Shown here: positions 20,406-31,609 of the stretch, piece after piece
How positions within the stretch are numbered: position 1 is the first letter of the stretch
Layout: each line of letters starts with the position of its first letter
From: an uncultured Pelagibacteraceae bacterium
GTDB taxonomy: Bacteria; Pseudomonadota; Alphaproteobacteria; Pelagibacterales; Pelagibacteraceae
Assembly (NCBI GenBank): GCA_902532645.1
Contig: CACAIU010000004.1
Span: 1-52,983 of the forward strand
Length of the DNA: 52,983 nucleotides
Direction of reading: 5' to 3'
Program-made: the position numbers and the translations under genes
The notes under the pieces: model-generated
What the model was told of the DNA's origin: nothing
Database searches by the model: none
What the model saw: only the letters and a program-made list of their open reading frames with translations

Positions 20406-20409
20406 CTAT

Positions 20410-23076
20410 TTAATTTGATTTTTTTTTAATCTCAGCTTGAGCGGCAGCCAACCTCGCAACAGGAACTCTATAAGGTGAACAAGAAACATAATTCAATCCT
20501 GCATTTGAACAAAAAGATATACTATGTGGATCTCCTCCATGCTCTCCACAAATACCTAATTTAAGATTTTTATTTTGTTTTCTTCCTTTTTCTACTGCTA
20601 TTTCAACTAAATCTGAAACTCCTTCATCTATTGAAACGAAAGGATCAACAGAAAAAATTTTGTTTTCTAAATAGTCATTTAAAAATTTACCACTATCATC
20701 CCTACTAATTCCAAAAGTAGTTTGAGTTAAATCATTTGTTCCAAAACTAAAGAATTCTGCATGCTTAGCGATTTCCTTCGCTTTTATAGCTGCTCTAGGT
20801 AGTTCAATCATCGTGCCTACTAAAAAATTGATTTTTAATTTATGTTCATGTTGAACTTGACTTGCTGTTCTAATTACCAGGTCTTTCATTATTTTTATCT
20901 CAGCCTCTGTAGATACCAAGGGTATCATTATTTCAGGAAATGCAGATTTAACTTTACTTTTTTTAAGGTGTGCTAATGCTTCAAAAATTGCTTTACATTG
21001 CATTTCATAAATTTCTGGAAAAGATATTCCCAGACGGCAGCCTCTATGACCTAGCATTGGATTTTGCTCATGAAGCTCTTCAATTCTTGACTTAACCTCT
21101 TTAACTGAAAGATTAACTATATTAGCAACCTCATTAATCTCCTTTTCTGTACGTGGTAAAAATTCATGTAATGGTGGGTCTAACAATCTTACTGTGACCG
21201 GTAATCCGCTCATAATTTTAAAAATATCAATAAAATCTTTTCTTTGATGTGGCAATAATTTTTCTAATGCTATTGCTCTGTCTTCTTTAGTTTTTGATAA
21301 AATCATTTCTCTTACAGACAAAATTCTTTCTTCATCAAAAAACATATGTTCGGTTCTACAGAGTCCAATACCCTCTGCACCAAAGTCTTTTGCTGTTTTA
21401 GTGTCTTTTGGGGTTTCAGAATTTGTTCTTACTTTTAATTTTCTAAAACTATCAGCCCAAGACATTAACTTCGAGAAATCACCAGATATTTCTGGTTTTA
21501 CAGTTGAAACACTTCCGGCAATAATTCTTCCAGTTGAACCATCTATAGTAATTATATCTCCTTCTTTAATTTCCATTGAAGAAGTTTTAAAAGATTTATT
21601 TTCATAATTTATATCAATTTCACTTGATCCTGATACACATGGTCTGCCCATACCTCTTGCAACAACAGCCGCATGACTTGTCATTCCTCCTCTAGCAGTT
21701 AAAATTCCTTTAGCGGCATGCATTCCTTGTATATCTTCTGGAGAAGTCTCTACTCTAACCAAAATTGTATCTTGCATCATTGCGGTTAATCTTTCAGCTT
21801 CTTCTGATGTAAATACAACTTTACCACTGGCAGCACCTGGTGATGCTGGCAATCCATTTGCTATTACATTAATTGAACTTTTTTCATCCAAAGTAGGGTG
21901 CAAAAGTGTATCTAAAGAATTAGGATCAATTCTTAATACAGCTTCCTTTTTAGAAATTAATTTTTCTTTAACCATATCAACTGCGATCTTCACTGCTGAT
22001 TTTGCTGTTCTTTTTCCTGATCTTGTTTGAAGCATCCATAGTTTACTATTTTCAACTGTAAACTCTACGTCTTGCATATCTTTATAATGTATCTCTAATT
22101 TTTTCAAAATTTTTTGAAGTTCTTTAAAGACTTTAGGCATAGACTCTTCCATTGATAACTCTTTTACTTTAGCATCTCTCCTAGCTTTTTTCGTTATGTA
22201 TTGAGGAGTCCTTGTGCCCGCTACAACATCTTCGCCTTGCGCATTAATTAAATACTCACCATATATTTCATTTGATCCATCTGACGGATTTCTTGTAAAC
22301 ACAACTCCTGTTGCACAATCATCACCCATATTTCCAAAAACCATTGATTGAACGTTTACAGCAGTTCCCCACTCGGCTGGAATTTGATTTAATTTTCTAT
22401 AAACTTTTGCTCTATTACTTTCCCACGATAAAAATACTGCACTTATTGCTCCTAGTAATTGTTCGTGAACATCTTGAGGAAAATCTTTTTTTGCCTTTTC
22501 TCTTACTGTTCTTTTAAAATCTTCAATTAATCCATCCCAATCACTTTCATCTAAATCTGTATCTAACAAAACACCTTTCGTAAGTTTATAATTTTCAATT
22601 AATTCCTCAAAATGATAACCTTCTACACCCATTACCACATTACCGTACATTTGAATGAATCTTCTATAACTGTCTTTAGCAAATCTTCCATTTGAAGTTT
22701 TAATTGCTAAAGCTTTAACTGTTTTATCGTTAAGACCCAGATTTAGAATAGTATCCATCATACCTGGCATTGATACTCTTGCACCAGACCGTACAGATAA
22801 TAAAAGTGGATTTTTTAAGTCCCCAAATTTCTTAGAAACATCTTTTTCAATTAATTTTAATTCTTTTTTAATTTGAGAAATTAAACTTTTATTTAATCTT
22901 TTTTTATCCTTATAAAAAATTTCGCAAACTTTTGTGGATATTGTAAAACCAGGAGGCACTGGAAGACCCATTCTTCCCATTTCAGAAAGATTAGCACCTT
23001 TTCCTCCTAAAAAGTTTTTAGGATTTTTAATTTTTTTACTATCCTTAGAATTAAAGTTTAATATAAGTTTTTTCAT
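20410..23076 (-). CDS. ppdK: Pyruvate, phosphate dikinase
   Basis: PPDK interconverts pyruvate + ATP + Pi and PEP + AMP + PPi, joining glycolysis and gluconeogenesis. The 888-residue chain shows the N-terminal nucleotide-binding domain (NFLGGKGANLSEM at about 21-33; SVRSGARVSMPGMMDTILNLG at about 94-114), the swivelling phospho-histidine domain with His468 in GGMTSHAAVVARG, and the PEP/pyruvate TIM barrel ending in GICGEHGGDP (Cys843). Length equals the bacterial family norm. It follows glyS with a TAATG overlap. The stop codon touches the right-hand copy of the ssrA 3' repeat. Confidence 0.97.
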   Translation of the reverse strand: MKKLILNFNSKDSKKIKNPKNFLGGKGANLSEMGRMGLPVPPGFTISTKVCEIFYKDKKRLNKSLISQIKKELKLIEKDVSKKFGDLKNPLLLSVRSGARVSMPGMMDTILNLGLNDKTVKALAIKTSNGRFAKDSYRRFIQMYGNVVMGVEGYHFEELIENYKLTKGVLLDTDLDESDWDGLIEDFKRTVREKAKKDFPQDVHEQLLGAISAVFLSWESNRAKVYRKLNQIPAEWGTAVNVQSMVFGNMGDDCATGVVFTRNPSDGSNEIYGEYLINAQGEDVVAGTRTPQYITKKARRDAKVKELSMEESMPKVFKELQKILKKLEIHYKDMQDVEFTVENSKLWMLQTRSGKRTAKSAVKIAVDMVKEKLISKKEAVLRIDPNSLDTLLHPTLDEKSSINVIANGLPASPGAASGKVVFTSEEAERLTAMMQDTILVRVETSPEDIQGMHAAKGILTARGGMTSHAAVVARGMGRPCVSGSSEIDINYENKSFKTSSMEIKEGDIITIDGSTGRIIAGSVSTVKPEISGDFSKLMSWADSFRKLKVRTNSETPKDTKTAKDFGAEGIGLCRTEHMFFDEERILSVREMILSKTKEDRAIALEKLLPHQRKDFIDIFKIMSGLPVTVRLLDPPLHEFLPRTEKEINEVANIVNLSVKEVKSRIEELHEQNPMLGHRGCRLGISFPEIYEMQCKAIFEALAHLKKSKVKSAFPEIMIPLVSTEAEIKIMKDLVIRTASQVQHEHKLKINFLVGTMIELPRAAIKAKEIAKHAEFFSFGTNDLTQTTFGISRDDSGKFLNDYLENKIFSVDPFVSIDEGVSDLVEIAVEKGRKQNKNLKLGICGEHGGDPHSISFCSNAGLNYVSCSPYRVPVARLAAAQAEIKKKSN

Positions 23077-25142
23077 TAATGGGAGTCGATTAGAGAAAAA
23101 TTAACATAATTGTTGAACGTTTTACACATCATTTGAATTAGTTCCAGCCTATTCTTCTTTATGACCAGATCATCTTCGTTCACAATTACATTATCAAAAA
23201 AGTCAAAAACCTCTCTTTTGACGCTAGCTAAATTGTCCAATGTTTGAACATAATTTTCATCTTTATTGATGCCTGAAAAATATTTCCTTAATTCACTAAT
23301 TTTTTTAAATAGGTTTTTTTCTAACTCAGTTTTAAAAATTCCAGGGTCAGTTGTATTTGATAATTCTATTTTATCTTTTTTTAATTCACCGTCTAAAATG
23401 TTTGAGGCTCTTTTATAGCTTGCAATAATATCTAAACCATTTGGTTTGTTAATAATTTTATTTAAATGTTTAGCTTTATTAAAAATAATGACAGATTGAT
23501 CTAAGTTAAAAGAACTAGTTGATGCTTGAATTATATCATTTCTAATATTTTCTTCCTTCATGTGATATTTTAATCTATCCATCAAAAAATCTGATAATTC
23601 ATTTTGTAGAGATTGGTTATCAATTTCAAAACCTTGATCTAAATACAGGCTTAAAGAATAATTAATTAGATCTTTTATTTTAAAATCTTTTTTATTTTCA
23701 ACTATTATTCTTATTACCCCCAATGCTAATCTTCTTAGAGCATACGGATCTTTCGAACTTGTTGGTTTTTGATTTAAACCAAAAAAACCAACTAAAGTAT
23801 CTATCTTATCAGCTAAAGAAAGGGCTATGCTAAATGGTTTTTTTGGAACTCTTGAACCTGAACCTGTGGGTAAATATTGCTCACTTATCGCCAAAGCTAA
23901 ATCTTTATCAAAACCTTGTGCGTTAGCAAAATAACCTCCCATTACACCTTGGAGTTCTGGAAATTCACCTACTAGTTCTGATAATAAATCAACTTTACAA
24001 ATTGATGCTGACAATTCAACTTTTTCTTTACTGATTAAAAGTTCATCAGATATCATTCCACCCAATTTTCTCATTCTTTGGGCTTTATCGAAATAACTTC
24101 CTAATCCTTTAAAATAATTCATTGATTTTAATTCAGTAACTTTTTTAACCATATTTTGAGATTTATCTTTTTTCCAAAAAAATTCTGCATCACTTAATCT
24201 TGCTTCAACTACTCTTTCATTTCCTAATTTAATTAATCCCTTTTTGTCTTTTTTGTTTGCAACCACTAAAAACTCATTGGTGATATTTTCTTTATTATCA
24301 AATATAGGAAAATATTTTTGATGGTATTGCATGGTAATAATTAATATTTCTTTTGGAATATTTAAAAATTTTTTATCAAATTCACAAAGAAGGATATTTG
24401 GTTGATCTGTTAAATCTACAACTTCATTAAGTAATCTAGGATTATGTTGGATCTTAATATTTTTATTTTTTAATATATTGTTAAATTTTTTTTCTATTAA
24501 TTTTTTTCTTTCATTATGATCAACGATAATGTCAATTTTTTTAAAAAAACTTTTATAATTTTTAAATTCTAAGAAAGACTTTTTATTTTCCTCAAATTCT
24601 TTATCAATAAAAGTTGAGTTAGAAGATGTTAGGTGATGAAAATTAAAATTTAATTTTTTTTTATCAAATACAGATAGAATTGATTTTAACGGTCTCCCCC
24701 AATTTAGGTCAAAGGTTCCCCAATACATTGATTTTTTCCATTGAATTTTACTTAACAATATTGGGATAAATTCCTCTAGCAATTCATGTGTGTGTAGTTT
24801 TTTTGATTTTGTCTTGAAAAAATAAAATTCTCCTTTGTCTGTTTTCTTTTGGTAGAGATCCTTTTTTACGATTTTATTTGACCTAACAAAACCCTCTAGT
24901 GCTACCTCTGGTGAGTTGATATTTGGACCTTTAATCTCCTCAGATTTTAGTACAACATTTTTTTGAACACCTTCAAATAATATCACTAGTCTATTTGGTG
25001 TTGAATATGACGAGCTTTTTTTAAATAAAATTGATTTTTCTAAAAATAAATCATTAAAACTTTTAAGTAATTCTTCCCTTGAATTTTGTTGAAGATTTGA
25101 TGGTATTTCTTCACTAAATAATTCTAAAAAAAACTCTGACAT
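23076..25142 (-). CDS. glyS: Glycyl-tRNA synthetase beta subunit
   Basis: The 688-residue protein opens with the beta-subunit hallmark FFLELFSEEIPSNLQQ. It has the tRNA_synt_2f core (HHLTSSNSTF; ITMQYHQKYFPIFD; VEARLSDAEFFWKKD; GVMGGYFANAQG; YLPTGSGSRVPKKPFSIALSLADKIDTL) and a C-terminal DALR-like region for anticodon binding. It forms the heterotetramer with GlyQ. The ATG overlaps the glyQ stop by 1 nt and its stop overlaps the ppdK ATG by 1 nt, so three genes are linked by TAATG joints. The protein is lysine-rich but otherwise of normal length. Confidence 0.96.
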   Translation of the reverse strand: MSEFFLELFSEEIPSNLQQNSREELLKSFNDLFLEKSILFKKSSSYSTPNRLVILFEGVQKNVVLKSEEIKGPNINSPEVALEGFVRSNKIVKKDLYQKKTDKGEFYFFKTKSKKLHTHELLEEFIPILLSKIQWKKSMYWGTFDLNWGRPLKSILSVFDKKKLNFNFHHLTSSNSTFIDKEFEENKKSFLEFKNYKSFFKKIDIIVDHNERKKLIEKKFNNILKNKNIKIQHNPRLLNEVVDLTDQPNILLCEFDKKFLNIPKEILIITMQYHQKYFPIFDNKENITNEFLVVANKKDKKGLIKLGNERVVEARLSDAEFFWKKDKSQNMVKKVTELKSMNYFKGLGSYFDKAQRMRKLGGMISDELLISKEKVELSASICKVDLLSELVGEFPELQGVMGGYFANAQGFDKDLALAISEQYLPTGSGSRVPKKPFSIALSLADKIDTLVGFFGLNQKPTSSKDPYALRRLALGVIRIIVENKKDFKIKDLINYSLSLYLDQGFEIDNQSLQNELSDFLMDRLKYHMKEENIRNDIIQASTSSFNLDQSVIIFNKAKHLNKIINKPNGLDIIASYKRASNILDGELKKDKIELSNTTDPGIFKTELEKNLFKKISELRKYFSGINKDENYVQTLDNLASVKREVFDFFDNVIVNEDDLVIKKNRLELIQMMCKTFNNYVNFSLIDSH

Positions 25143-26023
25143 TATTTTTGACTAGCTAACCAAACACCTGCTGCAGATTTTGTAATATCTCTTATTCTAG
25201 CAATATAACCAGCTCTTTGTGCAACACTGATTGCACCTCTTGCATCTAAAATATTAAACACATGACTGGCTTTTAAACATTGATCATATGCAGGTAAAGA
25301 AATTTTTTTTTCTACCAAATCTTTTGCCTCAGACTCATGCATTTCAAACATTTTCAAAAGTGTTTCTACATTCGCGTGTTCAAAATTGTATGCTGAAAAT
25401 TCTCTTTCGGCTTGGTGAAATACCTCTTGATATTTTACACCTTCATCATTCCACAATAAATCATAAACGTTTTTTTCTTTTTGAGTGAACATACAAATTC
25501 TTTCTAAACCATAAGTGATTTCAACTGATACAGGTTTACAATCAAATCCAGCCATTTGTTGAAAATAAGTGAATTGAGTAATTTCCATTCCATCACACCA
25601 TACTTCCCACCCCAATCCTGCAGCACCTAATGTTGGACTTTCCCAATCATCTTCAACAAATCTTATATCATGATCATTATGATCTATTCCTATAGTAGAT
25701 AAACTATTTAAATAAAGTTTTTTTATATTTTCAGGGGAGGGTTTAATTAATACTTGAAATTGATAATAGTGTTGTAACCTGTTTGGATTATCTCCATATC
25801 TTCCATCTGTAGGTCTTCTTGATGGTTGTACGTAAGCTGCTTTCCATGGTTTATTTCCAAGTGACCTTAGGGTAGTAGCTGGATGAAAAGTTCCTGCACC
25901 AACCTCCATATCATAAGGTTGAAGAATAATGCAACCTTTTTTACTCCAAAATTTCTGAAGATTTAAAATTGTATCTTGGAATGTTTGAATTTTTTTTTTT
26001 TCTTTTTTTGCTTTAGAAACCAT
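25142..26023 (-). CDS. glyQ: Glycyl-tRNA synthetase alpha subunit
   Basis: The catalytic class II subunit charges tRNA-Gly together with GlyS. Class II motifs are clear: the [32 protein letters not shown] region, [35 protein letters not shown], and [26 protein letters not shown]. The frame is also open from an ATG at 26047. The start at 26023 ([15 protein letters not shown]) is preferred because it overlaps the upstream peptidase gene by only 11 nt, against 35 nt, and brings the N-terminus close to that of E. coli GlyQ. Neither start has a good ribosome-binding site. Confidence 0.95.
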   Translation of the reverse strand: MVSKAKKEKKKIQTFQDTILNLQKFWSKKGCIILQPYDMEVGAGTFHPATTLRSLGNKPWKAAYVQPSRRPTDGRYGDNPNRLQHYYQFQVLIKPSPENIKKLYLNSLSTIGIDHNDHDIRFVEDDWESPTLGAAGLGWEVWCDGMEITQFTYFQQMAGFDCKPVSVEITYGLERICMFTQKEKNVYDLLWNDEGVKYQEVFHQAEREFSAYNFEHANVETLLKMFEMHESEAKDLVEKKISLPAYDQCLKASHVFNILDARGAISVAQRAGYIARIRDITKSAAGVWLASQK

Positions 26024-26819
26024 ATCTTTGCCAAATTGATCTTTCATCTAAAATACTTGCTATTTGATCTACTTGATTGTTGGATGAAGAAAGTTTTTGA
26101 CTTAACCATCCTTTTGATTTTTCAAATTTTTTAATAATTACATCTTCACCAAATTTATCTTTTAATATTTCATGTGCGTTTCCTATTCCATCAATCAATC
26201 CTAAATTTTTTGCTTTACTACCTGACCAAAACTCACCTGAAAAAAGTTCTACATCAGATTTGTTTAATTTTGATCCTCTACTTTTTTCAACAACATCTAT
26301 AAAGTCTTTATGAAGATCCAATTGAATATTTTTTAACCTTTCAATATCCTCGTTTTTTTCTTCTAAAAATGGATCAAGTGTACTTTTGTTTTTGCCAGCA
26401 GTATGAACCCTTCTTTCGACCCCAATTTTTTTTATCAACTCAGTAAATCCAAAAGAAGAATATATCACTCCTATAGATCCAATTATTGAACTTGAATTTG
26501 CATAAATTTCGTCCCCAGCACAAGAAATCAAATAACCTCCAGAAGCTGCTACGTCTTCAGCGAATACAATAACTTTTTTTTTGTGTTTTTTTGCTTGTTG
26601 TCTAATAAAACTGTAGATTAAATGAGATTGAACTGGTGATCCTCCTGGAGAATTGATTGATATAGCAACACATGCCGCTTTTTTAAGAGAAAAAGTCTTT
26701 TTAATTAGTTCTTCTTGACCTGCAAAATCCATACCTTGTTTAAATTTTCCTGCATTGCCAATAACCCCACTTAATTTTAAGTGAGCTACAATTTTTTTCT
26801 TTTTAAAAAAAGAGAACAT
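26013..26819 (-). CDS. S49-family (SppA/SohB-like) serine peptidase
   Basis: The 268-residue protein has a ClpP-like fold with a Ser-Lys dyad: Ser93 in [14 protein letters not shown] and Lys145 in [11 protein letters not shown]. The [15 protein letters not shown] motif lies at about 55-69. SppA-type enzymes cut leftover signal peptides in the membrane. This one has no clear N-terminal membrane helix ([18 protein letters not shown]), so it is probably a peripheral or soluble short form. It is the first gene of the peptidase-glyQ-glyS-ppdK run and diverges from ispB. Confidence 0.9.
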   Translation of the reverse strand: MFSFFKKKKIVAHLKLSGVIGNAGKFKQGMDFAGQEELIKKTFSLKKAACVAISINSPGGSPVQSHLIYSFIRQQAKKHKKKVIVFAEDVAASGGYLISCAGDEIYANSSSIIGSIGVIYSSFGFTELIKKIGVERRVHTAGKNKSTLDPFLEEKNEDIERLKNIQLDLHKDFIDVVEKSRGSKLNKSDVELFSGEFWSGSKAKNLGLIDGIGNAHEILKDKFGEDVIIKKFEKSKGWLSQKLSSSNNQVDQIASILDERSIWQRYGF

Positions 26820-26933
26820 AGGTAAGTCTTATAGAATTATTTATTGATTATAAAGACTACTTATAATTGAAGAAACTGGTGCGTCAATTGATAAGTAATA
26901 TATATAAACAAATTATACTAATTTAAAAATGTT
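26820..26933. other. Divergent promoter region between the S49 peptidase and ispB
   Basis: A 114-bp A/T-rich gap that must hold promoters for both directions. TATACT at 26914-26919 is a fair -10 for ispB, but no -35 at normal spacing is clear. The 11-mer AAACTGGTGCG (26873-26883) also occurs at the 3' end of the tRNA-Arg gene (35174-35184), without any other tRNA part here. Confidence 0.35.
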
Positions 26934-27947
26934 ATGGGAACAGTTGTACAGCTAAAAAATCAGATAAATGATTCATATTTTCAGCTTAAAGACTCGGTTG
27001 AAGAAAAACTAATTTTAACCGAAGAAAAAATAAAATCAAAATTATCTAGTGACGTACAGTTGGTTCAAAAAATGACAGATTATCACATAGAAACTGGAGG
27101 AAAAAGACTAAGAGCTTTACTAACATTGGGTACTGCAAAATTATGCGGTTACTCTAAAGGCTCTAGAGATATAAATTTAGCTGCGTGTGTTGAATTAATT
27201 CACAGCGCAACGTTGATGCATGATGATGTAATTGATGAAGGCAGTGTTAGAAGAGGTAAAGAAACTTTAAATAAAGTTTGGGATAATCATTCGTCAGTTT
27301 TAATAGGAGATTATCTGTTGAGTAGATGTTTTGAAATGATGGTAGAAGACGGAAACCTAGAAGTTTTAAAATTATTATCGTCCACTTCATCTAAAATTGC
27401 TCAAGGAGAAATTCTACAACTTCAACACAAAGGTGAAGTTGATATGCTGGAAGAAACATATTTAAAAATAATCTCAGCTAAAACTGCTGAGTTATTTGCT
27501 GCAGCAACTAAAGTTGGTGCAATTTTATCTGATGCAGAAAATAAAGAAAAAGATGCTTTAGAATTTTATGGAAGAAACTTGGGATTAACTTTTCAAATAG
27601 CAGACGACACACTAGACTATAATGCTGAGCTCAAATTATTTGGTAAAAAAATTGGTCAAGATTTTTTTGAAGGAAAAATTACCTTACCAATAATTTTACT
27701 TTTTCAAAAACTAGAAAATGATGAAAAGAAAATTTTATCAAATATGTTTAAAAAAGATTTAAGAACAAAAGATGACTTTAATGAAATTATTGCTCTTATA
27801 AATAAGTATAAAATAATTCAGGAATGCTATCAAAAAGCTCAGCACTATATAAATTTAGCATCAAATTCTCTAAGTGTATTTAAAGACTCTGAAGAAAAAA
27901 ATATTCTTAAAAGATTAACATCATTTAGTTTATCAAGAAATTTTTAA
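26934..27947 (+). CDS. ispB: Long-chain polyprenyl diphosphate synthase (IspB-like)
   Basis: This trans-prenyltransferase extends FPP/GPP with IPP to the C40-C50 side chain of ubiquinone. Both aspartate-rich motifs are present: DDVID (97-101, in LMHDDVIDEGSVRRG) and DDTLD (224-228), along with GGKRLRALL (about 55-63). The residues before the first motif are small (S-A-T-L-M), which fits a long-chain product, but chain length cannot be fixed by eye. Length (337) matches IspB. The gene stands alone on the plus strand and its end overlaps the convergent pdxH by 4 nt. Confidence 0.92.
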   Translation: MGTVVQLKNQINDSYFQLKDSVEEKLILTEEKIKSKLSSDVQLVQKMTDYHIETGGKRLRALLTLGTAKLCGYSKGSRDINLAACVELIHSATLMHDDVIDEGSVRRGKETLNKVWDNHSSVLIGDYLLSRCFEMMVEDGNLEVLKLLSSTSSKIAQGEILQLQHKGEVDMLEETYLKIISAKTAELFAAATKVGAILSDAENKEKDALEFYGRNLGLTFQIADDTLDYNAELKLFGKKIGQDFFEGKITLPIILLFQKLENDEKKILSNMFKKDLRTKDDFNEIIALINKYKIIQECYQKAQHYINLASNSLSVFKDSEEKNILKRLTSFSLSRNF

Positions 27948-28570
27948 GGACTTAATAAAGACTTAATCCACTTACCGGAGTTATCTTTGGTATATTTTAA
28001 TCTCTCGTGAATCCTGTTCTCACCATCTAGCCAAAATTCAATACTATCTGGAGATAAAATCCATCCAGACCAGTGACTTGGTCTTGGTACATCTGATTTG
28101 TTGCTATATTTTTTTTTGTAATCTTCTATAGATTTCAACAATTGTTCTCGCAAATTTAATTGTTCACTTTGCTTAGAAGCCCATGCTCCTATTCGACTTT
28201 CATACGCTCTAGATGAATAATATTCATCTGCAACCTGATCAGAAACTAACGACACCTTTCCATTAATTCTTATTTGTCTTAGGAGACTTTTCCAATGGAA
28301 ACACATCGCGGCATTCGGATTTTCTTTTAATTCTTTACCCTTTTGACTATTTAAATTTGTATAAAATACAAATCCATCTTTGTTAAAATCTTTAAGCAAA
28401 ACCATTCTAACTGAAGGAATGTTGTTTTTATTTGATGTGGCCAAAGCAACAGCGTTTGGATCATTTGGCTCTGTTTTCTTTGCTTCCTCCATCCATTCAT
28501 GAAATAATTGAATTGGATCTTCTATATCAAGAAAGCAACTATTAAGACCTAAAGAGTTTTTTTGATTCAT
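27944..28570 (-). CDS. pdxH: Pyridoxamine 5'-phosphate oxidase
   Basis: PdxH oxidises PNP or PMP to pyridoxal 5'-phosphate with FMN and oxygen. The 208-residue protein has the FMN-binding split barrel (VRMVLLKDFNKDGFVFYTNLNSQKGKEL, in pieces from about residue 55), the RQIRINGKV strand, SRIGAWASKQSE, and the C-terminal PP-binding motif GWILSPDSIEFWLDGENRIHER. Length is normal. It diverges from aroC across a 33-bp gap and ends within the last codons of ispB. Confidence 0.96.
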   Translation of the reverse strand: MNQKNSLGLNSCFLDIEDPIQLFHEWMEEAKKTEPNDPNAVALATSNKNNIPSVRMVLLKDFNKDGFVFYTNLNSQKGKELKENPNAAMCFHWKSLLRQIRINGKVSLVSDQVADEYYSSRAYESRIGAWASKQSEQLNLREQLLKSIEDYKKKYSNKSDVPRPSHWSGWILSPDSIEFWLDGENRIHERLKYTKDNSGKWIKSLLSP

Positions 28571-28603
28571 AATTTAAACAAAATAATCTATATAATATAA
28601 ATA

Positions 28604-29686
28604 ATGTCATTTAATACTTTTGGAAAGCTATTTCGTTTCACAACTTGGGGAGAGTCTCATGGGCCTGCAATTGGTTGTATTGTTGATGGTTGTCCTCCAA
28701 ACATAAATCTTAAAGAGCAAGATATTCAAATAGAATTAAACAAAAGAAAACCAGGACAATCTAAATTTACAACTCAGCGAAAAGAGGACGATAAAGTTCA
28801 CATATTGTCAGGAGTATTTGAGGGTAAAACTACAGGAACACCTATTTCTCTCATAATCTACAACAAAGATATGAGATCCAAAGATTATAGTAAGATTAAA
28901 GATAAGTTTAGACCAGGTCATGCAGATTTTACTTATTTTAAAAAATATGGAATTAGAGACTATAGAGGTGGCGGTAGATCTTCTGCTAGAGAAACTGCAG
29001 CACGAGTTGCGGCGGGTGCAATAGCAAAAGTTGTCCTTCAAAAAAAATTAGGTAAAAAATTTAAAGTAATTGGTGCAGTAACTCAGCTAGGAATTCTTGG
29101 ATGTGATACAAACCAATGGAACGATAAAGTAATTTCAAAAAATCCATTTTTTTGTCCAGATAAATCAATGATTAAATTATGGGAAAAATATTTGCTTGGT
29201 GTAAGAAAATCAGGATCCTCATGTGGAGCAGTGATTGAAATAAGAGCAAGAGGTATCCCAGTTGGTTTAGGTGCTCCAATTTATTCAAAATTGGATACTG
29301 ACATAGCTTCAGGTCTAATGAGTATTAATGCAGTTAAAGGTGTAAATATTGGTGCAGGAATGAACTCATCACAATTAAGTGGAGAACAAAATTCAGATGA
29401 AATTTCTTCAAAAGGAAATAAATTAAAATTTAATTCAAATAACGCGGGTGGAATTCTTGGTGGAATTTCTACAGGCCAAGAAATTGTTGCATCTTTTGCG
29501 GTCAAACCAACATCATCAATTTTAACTAGTAGAAAAACTATAAATAAATTTGGGAAAAATACTTCAATATCTGTTAAAGGTAGACATGATCCTTGTGTAG
29601 GAATTAGAGCTGTACCAATTGGTGAAGCTATGATGAACTGTGTTTTACTTGACCACTACTTAATGAATAAAGCCCAGTGTAGTTAG
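28604..29686 (+). CDS. aroC: Chorismate synthase
   Basis: AroC converts EPSP to chorismate, the last common step of aromatic amino acid synthesis, using reduced FMN. The 360-residue protein has all signature blocks: [18 protein letters not shown] near the start, [40 protein letters not shown] (about 105-144, quoted in part), [20 protein letters not shown] and [24 protein letters not shown] lies 8 bases before the ATG (28591-28596), so the transcript may be nearly leaderless. It faces dxs, with a 6-bp gap between stops. Confidence 0.97.
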   Translation: MSFNTFGKLFRFTTWGESHGPAIGCIVDGCPPNINLKEQDIQIELNKRKPGQSKFTTQRKEDDKVHILSGVFEGKTTGTPISLIIYNKDMRSKDYSKIKDKFRPGHADFTYFKKYGIRDYRGGGRSSARETAARVAAGAIAKVVLQKKLGKKFKVIGAVTQLGILGCDTNQWNDKVISKNPFFCPDKSMIKLWEKYLLGVRKSGSSCGAVIEIRARGIPVGLGAPIYSKLDTDIASGLMSINAVKGVNIGAGMNSSQLSGEQNSDEISSKGNKLKFNSNNAGGILGGISTGQEIVASFAVKPTSSILTSRKTINKFGKNTSISVKGRHDPCVGIRAVPIGEAMMNCVLLDHYLMNKAQCS

Positions 29687-29692
29687 CTTAAA

Positions 29693-31609
29693 TTAATTTT
29701 TCACAACTCTTATTGTCTCCTTTTGAAAGAAAATATCAGCAATTTTGTTAGAAATTTGAGAACTATTTAATCCAGCTTTATCATACATTTTTTTTGGATC
29801 ATCTTGTTCAATAAATTTGTCTGGTAAAGTCATTGATCTAAATTTTAAACCTTTATCAAATACGCCTTTTTCAGCTAATAAATTTTTAACATGAGAACCA
29901 AAGCCACCTATTGAACCTTCTTCAACTGTTATCATAAGCTCATGTTCCTTAGCAGATTTTAGTATAAGCTCTTCGTCTAAAGGCTTAGCAAATCTAGCAT
30001 CTATAACTGTTGTTGAAACTCCTTTTGCTTTTAATTTCTCTGCAGCTAACTTACATTCCTCGAGCCGAGTACCAAGATTTAAAATACAAACCTGTGTTCC
30101 ATTTTGAATAATTCTCCCTTTACCAATTTCAATTTTTTCATCTATTGATGGAAGATCAACGCCAACTCCTGTACCTCTTGGATATCTAATTGCAGAAGGT
30201 CTGTCATTGATATGTACTGAAGTATTAATCATTTTAACTAGTTCAGCTTCATCACTTGCTGCCATGACTATAAAGTTAGGCAAAGTTGATAAGTAAGTTA
30301 TATCAAATGAACCAGCATGAGTTGATCCATCGGCACCAACTAATCCTGCTCTATCTATCGCAAATCTAACAGGTAAACTTTGAATTGCAACATCATGAAC
30401 TACTTGATCATATGCTCTCTGTAAAAAGGTAGAATAAATTGCAGCATATGGTTTATAACCCTCGGTTGCTAAACCAGCAGCAAAAGTTACCGCATGTTGT
30501 TCTGCTATTCCTACATCAAACATTCTTCTTGGAAACTCCTTTCCAAAAATATCCATACCAGTCCCTCCCGGCATCGCTGCTGTTATTCCAACTATTTTAC
30601 TATCTTTTTTGGCATGTTTGACTAACGTATTAGCAAAAACTTTGGTATAAGCTGGTAAATTAGATTTGCTCTTTACTTGTTCTCCTGTCTCAATATTAAA
30701 TTTTGACACTCCATGATAATGGTCATTTGCTTTTTCTGCATAAGCATAACCTTTTCCTTTTTGAGTTTTAATATGGATCATTATAGGACCATCGTGTCTT
30801 GAGTCTTTTGCATTTTTTAAAATTGGAATTAGGCTTGATAAATCATGACCATCAATAGGACCTGCGTAATAAAAACCAAGTGAACTAAACAATGTGCCTC
30901 CTGTTACTGCTGAACGGAAAAAATCTTCTGCTTTTCCTGCTTTAGCACTAAATCTTTTTGAAAATGCAGATGTAATTAATTTTAAAGTTTCTCTAAGACT
31001 AAAATATATTTTACCAGTAAATAATTTTGCCAAGTAAGTTCTCATTGCTCCAACTGGTTTTGCAATTGACATGTCGTTATCATTTAAAATAACAATCATT
31101 TTTGTCTTAGATGCTCCAGCATTATTCATGGCTTCGTAAGCCATACCTGCACTAATTGCTCCATCACCTATTACAGCTATTACATTAGAAGACTTATTTT
31201 CTAATTTATTTGCCTCAGCAATTCCTAATGCTGATGAAATGGATGTTGAACTATGGGCTGCTCCAAATGGGTCATACTCACTTTCAGATCTTTTTGTAAA
31301 ACCTGATAAACCATCACCCTGTCGTAAAGTTCTAATTTTATCTTTTCTTCCAGTTAAAATTTTATGAGGGTAAGATTGATGACCCACATCCCATATTAAT
31401 TTATCATTTGGTGTATCAAAAACATAATGAAGTGCGACTGTCAATTCAACTACTCCTAAACCAGCACCAAGGTGACCTCCTGTTTCTGAAACGGCACTTA
31501 TCATTTCCTCCCTCACCTCATCTGCTACTTTTTGCAAATTATCTTCAGAAACTTTTCTTAAATCAGATGGAAAGTTTATATCATTTAAAAATTGATAATT
31601 TTTTTTCAT
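29693..31609 (-). CDS. dxs: 1-deoxy-D-xylulose-5-phosphate synthase
   Basis: Dxs makes DXP from pyruvate and glyceraldehyde 3-phosphate with ThDP, the entry to the MEP isoprenoid pathway. In the 638-residue chain: [18 protein letters not shown] at about 45-62, [16 protein letters not shown], the ThDP motif [18 protein letters not shown] (148-165) with [14 protein letters not shown], catalytic Glu in [16 protein letters not shown], and [15 protein letters not shown]. Its stop overlaps the start of nothing but it runs 4 nt into the ispA end, so xseB-ispA-dxs form one operon that feeds IspA and ispB products. Confidence 0.97.
   Translation of the reverse strand: MKKNYQFLNDINFPSDLRKVSEDNLQKVADEVREEMISAVSETGGHLGAGLGVVELTVALHYVFDTPNDKLIWDVGHQSYPHKILTGRKDKIRTLRQGDGLSGFTKRSESEYDPFGAAHSSTSISSALGIAEANKLENKSSNVIAVIGDGAISAGMAYEAMNNAGASKTKMIVILNDNDMSIAKPVGAMRTYLAKLFTGKIYFSLRETLKLITSAFSKRFSAKAGKAEDFFRSAVTGGTLFSSLGFYYAGPIDGHDLSSLIPILKNAKDSRHDGPIMIHIKTQKGKGYAYAEKANDHYHGVSKFNIETGEQVKSKSNLPAYTKVFANTLVKHAKKDSKIVGITAAMPGGTGMDIFGKEFPRRMFDVGIAEQHAVTFAAGLATEGYKPYAAIYSTFLQRAYDQVVHDVAIQSLPVRFAIDRAGLVGADGSTHAGSFDITYLSTLPNFIVMAASDEAELVKMINTSVHINDRPSAIRYPRGTGVGVDLPSIDEKIEIGKGRIIQNGTQVCILNLGTRLEECKLAAEKLKAKGVSTTVIDARFAKPLDEELILKSAKEHELMITVEEGSIGGFGSHVKNLLAEKGVFDKGLKFRSMTLPDKFIEQDDPKKMYDKAGLNSSQISNKIADIFFQKETIRVVKN

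Noticed and set aside
26873..26883. Possible tRNA remnant (11-mer AAACTGGTGCG shared with the tRNA-Arg 3' end)
   Set aside because: No T-arm, anticodon arm or other tRNA part is nearby on either strand, and an 11-base match can arise by chance in 53 kb.
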